Source of the DNA: CAMPJM01 sp964440915
GTDB lineage: Bacteria; Bacteroidota; Bacteroidia; Cytophagales; Cyclobacteriaceae
Assembly (NCBI GenBank): GCA_964440915.1
Contig: CAYTTV010000074.1
Span: forward strand, 1-13,782
DNA length: 13,782 nucleotides
Direction: 5' to 3'
Shown: piece after piece, positions 4,578-13,447 of the stretch
How the letters are laid out: the number at the start of each line of letters is the position of its first letter
How positions within the stretch are numbered: the first letter of the stretch is position 1
Notes under the pieces: generated by a model
Told to the model about the DNA's origin: nothing
Databases searched by the model: none
What the model saw: the letters and a program-made list of their open reading frames with translations, nothing else
Made by a program: the position numbers and the translations under genes

Positions 4578-7500
4578 ATGAAAGAGGCAGAAAGAACTTT
4601 ATATACTCCTGAACTCGAGCACGATTCCTGTGGGATTGGGTTTGTAGCAAATTTAAAAGGCGAACAATCACATACAATTATTGCTGATGCAGTCAAGATG
4701 TTGGAAAACATGGAGCATCGCGGGGGCTGCGGCTGTGACCCCGACTCGGGAGATGGCGCAGGAATATTGATACAAAAACCCCATAAGTTCTTTTTGAAGG
4801 AATGTCGTGAGCAGAACATCACGTTGCCAGATTTTGCTGATTATGGAGTAGGGATGGTGTTCTTTCCTGCTGATGCCGCGGTAAGGGAAACTTGCAGGAA
4901 AATGCTCGACGGGTATGCTGATAGGCTTGGTCTCCAAGTATTGGGCTATCGACAAGTTCCTATAAATCCAAATGGGTTGGGAAAGTCAGCACTGGCTACT
5001 GCGCCACAAATAGAACAAGTATTTGTTGGAGCAAAGGGAGGCGACCTTTTTGACGATGGCGCTTTAGAAAGGAAATTGTTTGTGCTCCGGAATTACACAT
5101 CCCATCAAATAGAAAATAAAGCATTTGGCGAAGAGCATGAGTTTTATATCGCCAGTATGTCAACAAAGGTGCTTATATATAAGGGTCAGCTACGTACTGT
5201 GCAGTTGGCTACGTACTTCCCAGACCTGAGTGACAACGAGATGGAGTCAGCCCTTGCTTTGGTCCATTCTAGGTTTTCTACCAATACTTTCCCTAAATGG
5301 AAACTTGCTCAGCCTTTCCGATACCTGGCTCACAATGGCGAGATCAATACCATCAGGGGCAATGTGAATAAGATGAAGTCCAAAGAGGCGCTCATGTCTT
5401 CAGATCTTTTTACGGACGAAGAATTAGACATGCTTTTGCCTATCTGCGACGCTGCTAATTCAGATTCTGCCAATTTGGATAGCCTTGTGGAGCTGCTAGT
5501 GCTAGGTGGCAGGTCACTGCCGCATGTGATGATGATGCTCATTCCTGAGGCTTGGCAAGACAATGGCGCCATGAGCGCGACAAAAAAGGCCTTTTACAAA
5601 TACCATGCTTCTATGATGGAGCCATGGGATGGACCAGCTTCTATATGTTTTAGCGACGGGAAAATAGTGGGTGCTACCTTGGACAGAAATGGACTTCGGC
5701 CTTCCCGATATTGCATTACCAATGAAGGTGTGATCATATTGGCATCTGAGGCAGGGGCTTTGCCTGTCGACCCAGCAAAAATTATCAAGAAGGGGCGATT
5801 GCAGCCTGGAAAGATGATTGTGGCGGATCTTGAGCAGGGAAGGGTTTTGCTTGACGAAGAGATCAAGGAACAAGTTGCGAGCGCCAAGCCCTACGGCGAT
5901 TGGATTGTTTCGAACAGAATTAAGTTGCGGGAACTGCCCGCTCCTGAAGACGTAAGTGTGGCTTTGGAGGAGGAGACTTTGCTCATGCGGCAGCAGCTTT
6001 ATGGCTATACAGAAGAAGACCTCAAAGTGATTTTGGGGCCTATGGCAGAAAATAAAACGGAACCCGTGGGCTCCATGGGCGCCGATACACCGCTTGCTGT
6101 CTTGTCAAAGCGTAGTCAACATTTGTCCTATTACTTCAAGCAATTGTTCGCTCAAGTAACGAACCCTCCAATCGACCCGATCAGGGAACGGATGGTTATG
6201 TCACTCTTTACAAGGATAGGAAATAGCTTAAATATTTTGGCAGAAACCCCGGCGCACTGTAAACAAATACACATATCTCAGCCAGTTCTTACCGTCAGGA
6301 TGTTTAAGAAACTGCAAAGCCAGGAAATGTTCGGTTACCGATGTCAGGTAATTCCGGCCAAATTTAGTGCTGCAGGAGCGCCAGGAGACCTTGAGGCTGG
6401 CATTGAAGCGATGTGCCAAGCAGCAGAAAGCGCCATAAAGCTGGGCTATAACATCTTGATCATCTCTGATAGAATTACCGACAAAGCTTTTGCCCCTATC
6501 CCAACACTTTTGGCCACTGCAGCAGTGCAGCATCACCTTGTAAACAAGAGGATCAGAACGAAAGCTGGTATTATTGTAGAGGCAGGAGATGCTTGGGAGA
6601 CACACCATTTTGCTACCCTTATCGGATATGGTGCCAGTGCGGTACATCCCTATATGGCTTTTGAATCCTTGGTTGCGCTTCATCGAAAAGGAAAGATCAG
6701 CGCGGAGATGACCGAAGAGCAGGCTATAGATAACTATGTGTATGCCATTGGTTACGGATTGTTGAAGATCATGTCCAAAATGGGTATTTCCACTTTGCAG
6801 TCTTATCAAGCCAGTCAAATATTTGAAGCACTGGGCATCAGCAAATCAGTGATAGACAAATGTTTTACCGGAACTATATCTAGAATAGGAGGGCTGTCAT
6901 TTGACGATATTGCCAAAGAAGTGCTTTGTCGCCATCATGTAGCATTCGAGCAAAATGTGGACAAAGGGAAAAGGCTGGATATCGGCGGCTTCTATCAATG
7001 GAAGCAGACAGGAGAATATCACTTGCTCAACCCTGATACTATACACCTGTTGCAGCATTCTACCAGAAGGAATAACTACGCCCTTTATAAAAAATATGCT
7101 GGCCTTATCAACGATCAAACCAAAAATGCCTGTACACTTCGGGGCTTATTCGAGTTCAAAGAAAGGACGCCTATTCCATTGGAGGAGGTAGAGCCCAAAG
7201 AAGCGATCATGAAAAGGTTTGCCACAGGGGCCATGTCCTTTGGGTCTATTTCGCATGAGGCACACACAACCTTGGCAATTGCCATGAACAGAATAGGCGC
7301 TAAAAGCAACAGTGGTGAAGGCGGTGAGGATGACAGTAGGTATGATAAGAAAGCCAATGGCGATTGGGAAAGATCGGCTATCAAGCAAGTGGCTTCAGGA
7401 AGATTTGGGGTAAATAGTTACTATTTGGCCAATGCTGACGAACTGCAGATTAAAATTGCACAAGGCGCTAAACCAGGGGAAGGAGGCCAGTTGCCAGGGC

Positions 7501-9095
7501 ATAAAGTAGATGAGTGGATAGGGCGTGTTCGGCACTCAACTCCTGGCGTAGGGCTTATTTCTCCTCCTCCACACCACGACATTTACTCCATAGAAGATTT
7601 GGCGCAGTTGATCTTCGATTTGAAAAATGCCAACCGCCATGCAAGGATAAACGTGAAGCTGGTATCGGAAGCAGGTGTGGGCACTATTGCCGCAGGGGTT
7701 GCCAAGGCCAAGGCCGATGTGATCTTAATTGCAGGATGTGATGGTGGTACAGGTGCATCGCCGATCAGTTCTATCAGGCATGCTGGAGTACCTTGGGAAC
7801 TGGGCCTTGCGGAGGCGCATCAGACTTTGGTGCGGAACAATCTGAGGAGTAGAGTAGTGTTACAAACAGATGGTATGCTCAGAACGGGCAGGGACATTGC
7901 CATTGCGGCACTTTTGGGTGCTGAAGAGTGGGGCGTTTCCACAGCCGCGCTCATCGTGGAAGGATGCATCATGATGCGTAAATGCCATCTCAACACTTGC
8001 CCTGTAGGGATAGCGACCCAAGATCCAACGCTGAGGGCCTTGTTTACAGGAGATCCTGATCATGTAGTGAATTTGTTCCATTTCCTTGCAGAAGATCTCA
8101 GGGAAAATATGGCAGCCTTGGGTTTCCGTACGGTTGATGAGATGATAGGACAATCCGACATCCTTAAAGTAAGGGAAGAAAGAGGACATTGGAAACTCCA
8201 TACTTTGGACCTGTCTCCCATTATTGCCAAAGTTCCTACAGTCCCTGAAGTAGGGCTTTATAAGCAAATGGATCAGGATCATGCGATAAACGACGTACTG
8301 GATTGGAAGCTATTGGAAAATGCTCATCTAGCTTTGAAAAATGGCGAGAAGGTACAGTCAGCCTTTGAGATTGTCAACACAGACAGGGCAACAGGTACTT
8401 TGCTTTCTCATGAGATTTCTAAAAAATACAAAGGAGAAGGCCTTCCTGAAGGGACAATAGATTTCAAGTTTATCGGTTCGGCAGGACAAAGCTTCGGTGC
8501 TTTTGCAGCGCCTGGTCTTCAGCTGCGACTAGAAGGGGAGGCAAATGATTATTTTGGTAAGGGGTTGTCGGGAGGAGTACTTGCAATTCATCCACATAAA
8601 GTTTCCCCTTTCAAGGCTGCAGAGAATATAATTATTGGCAATGTAGCCTTATACGGAGCAATCTCAGGACAAGCTTATATCAATGGAATGGCAGGTGAGC
8701 GGTTTGCTGTGAGAAACTCGGGTGCCACTGCCGTGGTAGAAGGTGTAGGAGACCATGGATGCGAATACATGACTGGCGGAACCGTTGTCATATTGGGCGA
8801 GACAGGACGCAATTTTGCTGCAGGCATGAGCGGTGGTATAGCCTACGTGTGGGATAACGAAAAGACATTTTCAGCATGCTGTAATATGGCTTCCATAGAC
8901 TTGGAGTCGCTCAATTGCGAAGACGCAGAAGCCCTTAAAAAGCTGATCCAAAAACATGTAGCGCTCACCGATAGCAATCTGGGTAAATACATTTTAGAGA
9001 ATTGGGAGAAAGCACTTTCCCAATTTATAAAGGTGATACCTAGAGAGTACAAGGCGGTTTTGCTGAAAAGAAATCAAGATTTAGTGAATGTTTAA
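4578..9095 (+). CDS. gltB: Glutamate synthase (NADPH) large subunit
   Basis: The alpha subunit of GOGAT: it takes ammonia from glutamine and adds it to 2-oxoglutarate, giving two glutamates. At 1505 residues it is full length. C18 in HDSCGIGF is the glutamine-amidotransferase nucleophile, exposed after removal of a short propeptide. HNGEINTIRGN (252-262) belongs to the same domain (about 18-430). A central domain follows (about 470-770). The FMN-binding synthase barrel (about 810-1190) contains ATGAMSFGS (882-890) and NSGEGGED (911-918). C1130, C1136 and C1141 in the CIMMRKCHLNTC segment bind the 3Fe-4S cluster. GSAGQSFGAF (1300-1309) opens the GXGXG domain. No frameshift or missing residue is seen. 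The gene is followed after 11 nt by gltD. The ATG at 4578 is preceded by A/T-rich sequence and no GGAGG. Confidence 0.97.
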   Translation: MKEAERTLYTPELEHDSCGIGFVANLKGEQSHTIIADAVKMLENMEHRGGCGCDPDSGDGAGILIQKPHKFFLKECREQNITLPDFADYGVGMVFFPADAAVRETCRKMLDGYADRLGLQVLGYRQVPINPNGLGKSALATAPQIEQVFVGAKGGDLFDDGALERKLFVLRNYTSHQIENKAFGEEHEFYIASMSTKVLIYKGQLRTVQLATYFPDLSDNEMESALALVHSRFSTNTFPKWKLAQPFRYLAHNGEINTIRGNVNKMKSKEALMSSDLFTDEELDMLLPICDAANSDSANLDSLVELLVLGGRSLPHVMMMLIPEAWQDNGAMSATKKAFYKYHASMMEPWDGPASICFSDGKIVGATLDRNGLRPSRYCITNEGVIILASEAGALPVDPAKIIKKGRLQPGKMIVADLEQGRVLLDEEIKEQVASAKPYGDWIVSNRIKLRELPAPEDVSVALEEETLLMRQQLYGYTEEDLKVILGPMAENKTEPVGSMGADTPLAVLSKRSQHLSYYFKQLFAQVTNPPIDPIRERMVMSLFTRIGNSLNILAETPAHCKQIHISQPVLTVRMFKKLQSQEMFGYRCQVIPAKFSAAGAPGDLEAGIEAMCQAAESAIKLGYNILIISDRITDKAFAPIPTLLATAAVQHHLVNKRIRTKAGIIVEAGDAWETHHFATLIGYGASAVHPYMAFESLVALHRKGKISAEMTEEQAIDNYVYAIGYGLLKIMSKMGISTLQSYQASQIFEALGISKSVIDKCFTGTISRIGGLSFDDIAKEVLCRHHVAFEQNVDKGKRLDIGGFYQWKQTGEYHLLNPDTIHLLQHSTRRNNYALYKKYAGLINDQTKNACTLRGLFEFKERTPIPLEEVEPKEAIMKRFATGAMSFGSISHEAHTTLAIAMNRIGAKSNSGEGGEDDSRYDKKANGDWERSAIKQVASGRFGVNSYYLANADELQIKIAQGAKPGEGGQLPGHKVDEWIGRVRHSTPGVGLISPPPHHDIYSIEDLAQLIFDLKNANRHARINVKLVSEAGVGTIAAGVAKAKADVILIAGCDGGTGASPISSIRHAGVPWELGLAEAHQTLVRNNLRSRVVLQTDGMLRTGRDIAIAALLGAEEWGVSTAALIVEGCIMMRKCHLNTCPVGIATQDPTLRALFTGDPDHVVNLFHFLAEDLRENMAALGFRTVDEMIGQSDILKVREERGHWKLHTLDLSPIIAKVPTVPEVGLYKQMDQDHAINDVLDWKLLENAHLALKNGEKVQSAFEIVNTDRATGTLLSHEISKKYKGEGLPEGTIDFKFIGSAGQSFGAFAAPGLQLRLEGEANDYFGKGLSGGVLAIHPHKVSPFKAAENIIIGNVALYGAISGQAYINGMAGERFAVRNSGATAVVEGVGDHGCEYMTGGTVVILGETGRNFAAGMSGGIAYVWDNEKTFSACCNMASIDLESLNCEDAEALKKLIQKHVALTDSNLGKYILENWEKALSQFIKVIPREYKAVLLKRNQDLVNV

Positions 9096-9106
9096 AGATA
9101 GAGATC

Positions 9107-10576
9107 ATGGGAAAATTTAAAGGATTTTTAGAATATCAAAGAAGGCTGCCAGCAACCAGAAAGCCAGAAGAACGCATACATGACTATAAAGAATTATATA
9201 TAGAAGAGGGCGAAGGGCTAGCCCAAGAGCAGGCAGCGCGCTGCATGGACTGTGGTGTTCCTTTTTGCCATAATGGCTGTCCGGTTGGGAATAATATACC
9301 TGATTTCAATGATGCTGCCTATAAAGGCGACTGGAAGTTGGCGATTGAAATACTTTCCTACACCAATAACTTCCCAGAGTTTACAGGAAGGATATGTCCT
9401 GCACCTTGTGAAAGCTCTTGTGTTTTGGGGATCAACAAGCCGCCGGTAGCCATAGAGTTCATTGAAAAATCTATCGCTGAAAAGGCCTTTGAATTGGGAT
9501 ACATAAAGCCCAACCCACCACAAACGAGGACAGGAAAAAAAATAGCGATAATAGGTTCGGGACCAGCCGGCATGGCTGCTGCCGCCCAATTGAATAAAGC
9601 AGGACATCAAGTGACTGTGTATGAAAAGAACAATAACGTTGGTGGGCTGCTGCGTTATGGAATTCCTGACTTCAAGCTGGAAAAATGGGTTGTGGAAAGA
9701 AGAGCTGAAGTAATGCGTCAGGAAGGGGTAGTGTTTGTGACCAATACACTAGTGGGAAAAGATATAACAGCCGAAGCACTAAAGGCCGATTTCGATGCTA
9801 TCTTAGTCTGTACAGGCGCTGAGGTTCCCCGAGATATGCCGATACCGGGAAGATCACTCAAGGGAGTCCATTTTGCTATGGATTTTCTGACGCAACAGAA
9901 TAAGAGCGTGGCAGATGAGGAGCAAAATTGGAATCAAAGGATTTCCGCTACAGGAAAAAGAGTTGTAGTGATCGGGGGAGGAGATACAGGATCAGATTGC
10001 GTCGGTACTTCTATACGGCATAAGGCGAAGTCTGTCACGCAGATTGAGCTTTTAGGACAGCCACCACTTAGCAGGACAGAGGATAACCCTTGGCCACAAT
10101 GGCCACTAATTCTTCGGACTTCCTCTTCCCATGAGGAAGGGTGTGATCGAAATTGGGCTATCCTTACCAAAGCTTTCGTGGGTGACAACCGCGGAAACCT
10201 CATGGGGATAAGAACAGTGAGGGTAGAGTGGGAAACAGATCAAACCACCGGGAAAAATTTGCTGAAAGAAATAGGAGGTACAGAAGAAGAAATTCCATGC
10301 GAACTGGCGTTGTTGGCCATTGGGTTTACAGGTCCCCAACAGCAAGGAGTTCTCCATGATCTTGGTGTGCAATTCGATGATCGTGGCAACGTGTCTGCAA
10401 AACAATATCAAACCAATGTCGAAAAGGTTTTTACTGCCGGAGATGCCAGAAGAGGACAATCCTTGGTCGTATGGGCGATATCAGAAGGCAGAGAGGCCGC
10501 TAGAAAGGTAGACATGTATCTTATGGGTCAATCAAGCCTCGAATCAAAGTCCCAATCATTGCTGGAATTGATATAA
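9107..10576 (+). CDS. gltD: Glutamate synthase (NADPH) small subunit
   Basis: The beta subunit of GOGAT: it oxidises NADPH through FAD and passes electrons via iron-sulfur clusters to the FMN of GltB. Its 489 residues are the usual length. N-terminal cysteines C46, C49, C54 and C58, and C97, C101 and C105, are the cluster-binding region. GSGPAGMAAAAQL (about 150-162) is the FAD dinucleotide fold, with VGGLLRYGIPDFKL (178-191) following. GGGDTGSDCVGTS (290-302) is the NADPH fold. FTAGDARRGQSLVVWAISEG (442-461) is the conserved C-terminal FAD contact. It starts at ATG 9107, 11 nt after gltB, and is almost certainly cotranscribed with it. No clear terminator follows within the next 190 nt. Confidence 0.96.
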   Translation: MGKFKGFLEYQRRLPATRKPEERIHDYKELYIEEGEGLAQEQAARCMDCGVPFCHNGCPVGNNIPDFNDAAYKGDWKLAIEILSYTNNFPEFTGRICPAPCESSCVLGINKPPVAIEFIEKSIAEKAFELGYIKPNPPQTRTGKKIAIIGSGPAGMAAAAQLNKAGHQVTVYEKNNNVGGLLRYGIPDFKLEKWVVERRAEVMRQEGVVFVTNTLVGKDITAEALKADFDAILVCTGAEVPRDMPIPGRSLKGVHFAMDFLTQQNKSVADEEQNWNQRISATGKRVVVIGGGDTGSDCVGTSIRHKAKSVTQIELLGQPPLSRTEDNPWPQWPLILRTSSSHEEGCDRNWAILTKAFVGDNRGNLMGIRTVRVEWETDQTTGKNLLKEIGGTEEEIPCELALLAIGFTGPQQQGVLHDLGVQFDDRGNVSAKQYQTNVEKVFTAGDARRGQSLVVWAISEGREAARKVDMYLMGQSSLESKSQSLLELI

Positions 10577-10669
10577 AAGGTTGGCTTTGTAAATTTTCGG
10601 AAGTGTAAAAATTGAATAAGTCAAAAAAATGCTGTTTGTCTTATTTGCTATAACATAAATCTAAAAAAA

Positions 10670-10741
10670 ATGAAAATAAAATGCGTATCCAAAGTAACCT
10701 CAAAACATAGAAAACAGTATATAGAGGGGTTGACACCTTAA
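10670..10741 (+). CDS. Possible 23-residue basic peptide
   Basis: ATG 10670 to TAA 10739-10741, preceded by an A-run (ctaaaaaaa) of the type that serves as a ribosome binding region in Bacteroidota. The peptide is basic (MKIKCVSKVTSKHRKQ at the start), with one cysteine and no membrane segment. Its 3' end overlaps the -33 element predicted for the next gene. No family is recognised; a chance frame is the default view. Confidence 0.18.
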   Translation: MKIKCVSKVTSKHRKQYIEGLTP

Positions 10742-10758
10742 TTACAGTACTATTTTTT
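10730..10758 (+). promoter_or_regulatory. Predicted promoter of the 77-residue gene
   Basis: TTG (10730-10732, extended TTGACA), 18 nt, then TATTTTTT (10751-10758), seven of eight matches to TAnnTTTG. Transcription would start near 10765, about 11 nt before the ATG at 10776. Confidence 0.45.
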
Positions 10759-10775
10759 AAACAATTAGATTGACG

Positions 10776-11009
10776 ATGAACAATACAGCACTTCTGGAAG
10801 AACTAACTCATGGCTTGATGCTCGGACCTGATCAAGAGAACCTTCAAAAGATCAATTATGACACTATTCCTGTTAACAAGATCTTTGCCGTGAGACTTAA
10901 GACGGGAAGCTATAGCATCTTGAGAAAAACTGCTCAATTTGACGATGAAGTATTGAAAGCCACCGAAAGCTATGAAAATACTATTGCTTTTTTAAAGTCA
11001 AAGGGATGA
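10776..11009 (+). CDS. Small unrecognised protein, 77 residues
   Basis: ATG 10776 is chosen; a TTG two codons earlier is less likely. I do not recognise a family. The protein looks soluble: no membrane segment, no cysteines. The N-terminus is acidic and leucine-rich (ALLEELTHGLMLGPDQENL), the middle may be a beta hairpin (FAVRLKTGSYSILRKT), and the end is a charged helix (DDEVLKATESYENTIAFLK). It has its own predicted promoter and ends at a strong hairpin shared with the convergent purA gene, so it is probably monocistronic. Base composition and codon use look like the neighbours, which, with promoter and terminator, supports a real gene. The context with gltD and purA gives no firm functional hint. 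Confidence 0.7.
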   Translation: MNNTALLEELTHGLMLGPDQENLQKINYDTIPVNKIFAVRLKTGSYSILRKTAQFDDEVLKATESYENTIAFLKSKG

Positions 11010-11029
11010 AAGAATGCCTTCAAAAATAA

Positions 11030-11059
11030 AGCCGTAGAAGCATGATGTCTTCTACGGCT
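11030..11059. terminator. Bidirectional terminator between the small gene and purA
   Basis: AGCCGTAGAAG (11030-11040), 8-nt loop, CTTCTACGGCT (11049-11059): a perfect 11-bp stem. On the minus strand it is followed by TTTATTTTTG, a good U-rich tail for purA. On the plus strand the tail (AGCGTATTTTG) is weaker, but it still lies 20 nt after the small gene's stop. Confidence 0.8.
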
Positions 11060-11082
11060 AGCGTATTTTGCAAAAGGGCTTA

Positions 11083-12366
11083 TTAAACCGCTACCTCTTG
11101 TTTGATCAATGTCTGAGTACGGTCGGGTCCAGTAGACACAATCGTAATAGGCACTTGTAGTTCTTGTTCTAAGAAGTCGATATAGTCCATCAATTCTTGA
11201 GGCATTTCATTGAATTGATGCACATTGCTCAAACTTGTGTACCACCCTTTTATCGTTTTATATACTGGCGTTACATCCCCGTCATTGATAGTAAAGGGCA
11301 TTTTGTCCGTAATCGTGCCATCAGGAAGCTTGTAGTGCGTACACACCTTTATTTCTTCGAATATATTCAGTACATCTGCTTTGGTCATGAATAGCTGCGT
11401 AACGCCATTGATCATGATGGCATATTTTAGGGCTGGCAAGTCCAGCCATCCACATCTTCTTGGCCTGCCCGTGGTAGCACCAAATTCATTTCCCTCCTTT
11501 TGCATTCGCTTGCCGGTTTCGTCAAACAACTCGGTAGGGAAAGGGCCACCTCCCACTCGGGTGCAGTAAGCTTTAAAAATACCAAAGACCTCACCAATTT
11601 TATGGGGTGCCACACCCAATCCAGTACAAGCGCCGGCCACCATTGTGTTGGAGCTGGTCACAAAAGGATAGCTGCCAAAATCTACATCTAATAAAGATCC
11701 TTGGGCGCCTTCGGCAAGAATGGATTTAGTCGAGTTGATGGCATCATTGATGACAAACTCACTGTCTACCATGTCAAACTGCTTGATGAAATCGATCGCC
11801 TCTAAAAACGCCTCTTCCAATGGTGCCAAGTCATATTCAAATTTATAAAAGTCTAAAATGGTCTTGTGCTGCTCTATTAGATTGTTGTAGTTTTCCCTAA
11901 AATCTTCGCATAAAGTATCACCGACCCTCAGGCCGTGCCTTCCAATTTTGTCCTGATAAGCTGGGCCTATTCCTTTTAGTGTTGAACCAATTTTCTTTTC
12001 CCCTTTCGATTGCTCATAAGCAGCATCTAGCAAGCGGTGAGTAGGAAGGATCAACTGGGCCTTCTTTGAGATGGCAAGATTTTGTTTAAGATCAAGGTTG
12101 TACTTTTCTAGGTTCTCTATCTCCTTTTTCAGAATAACAGGGTCTAGCACCACGCCGTTGCCTATGATGTTCTTGATATCGCTGCGGAAAATGCCTGATG
12201 GAATTTGGTGCAAAACGTGTTTTATGCCATCAAACTCTAAAGTATGGCCGGCATTCGGGCCTCCTTGAAAACGCGCCACCACCTGATACTTGGGTGCCAA
12301 ATAGTCTACAATTTTGCCTTTCCCTTCATCGCCCCATTGCAAGCCCAGTAATACATCTACTTTCAT
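11083..12366 (-). CDS. purA: Adenylosuccinate synthase
   Basis: Joins IMP and aspartate using GTP, the first step from IMP to AMP, in the cytoplasm. The 427 residues are close to the E. coli length. Motifs in order are QWGDEGKGK with catalytic D13, GGPNAGHTL with catalytic H41, GSTLKGIGPAYQDK (127-140, IMP site), AEGAQGSLLDVDFG (218-231), TRVGGGPFPTEL (269-280), ATTGRPRRCGW (297-307), TKAD (328-331, guanine contact) and STGPDR (411-416). All are intact. The start is ATG 12366. It lies 163 nt downstream of the STAS gene on the same strand, so readthrough and a separate promoter are both possible: TTGACA-like DNA (TTG at 12470-12468) exists, but its -7 match is poor. It ends at the shared hairpin at 11030-11059. 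Confidence 0.97.
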   Translation of the reverse strand: MKVDVLLGLQWGDEGKGKIVDYLAPKYQVVARFQGGPNAGHTLEFDGIKHVLHQIPSGIFRSDIKNIIGNGVVLDPVILKKEIENLEKYNLDLKQNLAISKKAQLILPTHRLLDAAYEQSKGEKKIGSTLKGIGPAYQDKIGRHGLRVGDTLCEDFRENYNNLIEQHKTILDFYKFEYDLAPLEEAFLEAIDFIKQFDMVDSEFVINDAINSTKSILAEGAQGSLLDVDFGSYPFVTSSNTMVAGACTGLGVAPHKIGEVFGIFKAYCTRVGGGPFPTELFDETGKRMQKEGNEFGATTGRPRRCGWLDLPALKYAIMINGVTQLFMTKADVLNIFEEIKVCTHYKLPDGTITDKMPFTINDGDVTPVYKTIKGWYTSLSNVHQFNEMPQELMDYIDFLEQELQVPITIVSTGPDRTQTLIKQEVAV

Positions 12367-12525
12367 GTGTTTTTAAATTATTAAAGTCAATATTTCGGAA
12401 TGAAACCTGATATAAAATCTTCCGATGCTCGATACCAGACATTAGATTTAAGAATTTCCATAATTGTCAATTCTATACTTACTCTAGTTTTGTCCGGCCT
12501 GCACCATTTTGATAATTCCTTTGGG

Positions 12526-12537
12526 TAGCCTAGGCTA
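12526..12537. repeat. 12-bp palindrome over the STAS stop codon
   Basis: TAGCCTAGGCTA is perfectly self-complementary and contains the TAG stop (12532-12530). With no loop and no U-run it is not a usual terminator. It may be chance or a small protein-binding site between the STAS gene and purA. Confidence 0.25.
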
Positions 12538-12874
12538 TCGACAATCTTTCTATTGCTTCCTCGCGGGTAGTCAAAATACTGAAAATGGCATTCAGTTTAG
12601 TAATGATCAGTAGTTTTTTCACCTGCTCTGAAGGATTTATAAGGATAAGTTCGCCCTCCTTGTTTCTTACTTTTGTCAGGATAGTGATTAAAAGGCCTAT
12701 TCCGCTGCTGTTGATATACCGCACTTCCGAAATATCCACTACACACCTTGTAATATCCTGTTCAATATGATGTTGAACACGCGCCAAAATCGCATTTGTA
12801 TCTTCACCTCCTATCAGATCGCCTTGGAGCGACAATAATAATACATTATCAATTAACTCTTCTTTATAATCCAT
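12530..12874 (-). CDS. STAS-domain anti-sigma factor antagonist
   Basis: A single STAS domain of 114 residues, the size of SpoIIAA/RsbV proteins. These bind an anti-sigma (serine kinase-type) protein and free its partner until phosphorylated on a serine. The segment VDISEVRYINSSGIGLLI (46-63) is the family core; S56 or S57 in NSSGIG is the likely phosphorylation site, with Asn replacing the common Asp before it. The domain fills the whole protein, with no kinase or sensor part, and no anti-sigma kinase or sigma factor is visible in the window. It starts at ATG 12874, 52 nt after fur on the same strand, with only an A-rich stretch before it, so cotranscription with fur is likely. Its specific partner is unknown. 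Confidence 0.88.
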   Translation of the reverse strand: MDYKEELIDNVLLLSLQGDLIGGEDTNAILARVQHHIEQDITRCVVDISEVRYINSSGIGLLITILTKVRNKEGELILINPSEQVKKLLIITKLNAIFSILTTREEAIERLSIA

Positions 12875-12926
12875 GAGAATTTATTTTATAGATGGGAAAA
12901 AGGCTTGATGCAGGCCCACAAGAGGC

Positions 12927-13400
12927 TTAGGTGTTTTCTTCGGCTTTTAGCTTAGCTTGGCAGTCCCCACATATACCGTATAGATTGAGAGAATGGTGGA
13001 CGATATTGAAATTCAGCAATTCTCCTACCATTGTCTGTATGTTATGAATACGGGGGTCGCAAAACTCTACTACTTTATGACACTCCGTGCAAATAAGGTG
13101 GTCGTGTTGCTTATAGCCATAAGATTTTTCATACTGCGCCAAGTTTTTGCCAAACTGATGCTTACTTACTAGATCACATTCAACCAACAAGTCCAAAGTA
13201 TTGTAGACCGTGGCCCTGCTTACCCTGTAGTTCTTGTTTTTCATGCTAATATACAGCGATTCAACATCGAAGTGCCCTGCACGGCTATAGATCTCCTCCA
13301 AAATAGCATATCGCTCTGGGGTTTTTCTCAGCCCCTTATTTTCCAGATAAGCCGTGAATATTTTTTTTACCTTTAAAAATACTGATTCAGTATGAGCCAT
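12927..13400 (-). CDS. fur: Fur-family metal-dependent repressor
   Basis: A 157-residue Fur-family regulator when started at ATG 13400. The upstream TTG at 13439 is rejected because it lies inside the predicted -7 element (13444-13437). The N-terminal winged helix has GLRKTPERYAILEEIY (23-38), the metal-site histidine in HFDVESLY (43-50) and the recognition helix SRATVYNTLDLLVE (61-74). The C-terminal dimer domain has HDHLICTECH (99-108) and GICGDC (142-147). The two CxxC pairs (C104/C107, C144/C147) form a structural zinc site, and H99, D100, H101, H135 and H136 are metal-ligand candidates. Sequence alone does not separate Fur from PerR or Zur; Fur is the best guess. It leads a probable fur-STAS(-purA) unit and has a dyad in its own promoter. 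Confidence 0.9.
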   Translation of the reverse strand: MAHTESVFLKVKKIFTAYLENKGLRKTPERYAILEEIYSRAGHFDVESLYISMKNKNYRVSRATVYNTLDLLVECDLVSKHQFGKNLAQYEKSYGYKQHDHLICTECHKVVEFCDPRIHNIQTMVGELLNFNIVHHSLNLYGICGDCQAKLKAEENT

Positions 13401-13436
13401 AAAGACATCTTCAAATTTCTTAATCGCAAAACACCA

Positions 13437-13444
13437 CAAAGATA
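13437..13444 (-). promoter_or_regulatory. Predicted -7 element of fur
   Basis: TATCTTTG on the minus strand is a full match to TAnnTTTG and would start transcription near 13430, 30 nt before the ATG at 13400. No TTG is found at the normal distance upstream, so the promoter may be weak or activator-dependent. Confidence 0.4.
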
Positions 13445-13447
13445 GGC

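Noticed and set aside
5514..5887. Several long minus-strand frames inside gltB (also 6228-6818 and 7860-8282)
   Set aside because: They are antisense shadows of a fully intact, high-confidence gltB; they show no motifs or upstream signals.
13401..13439. Longer N-terminus for Fur from TTG 13439
   Set aside because: The TTG lies within the predicted -7 element and the added residues do not look like a Fur N-terminus.
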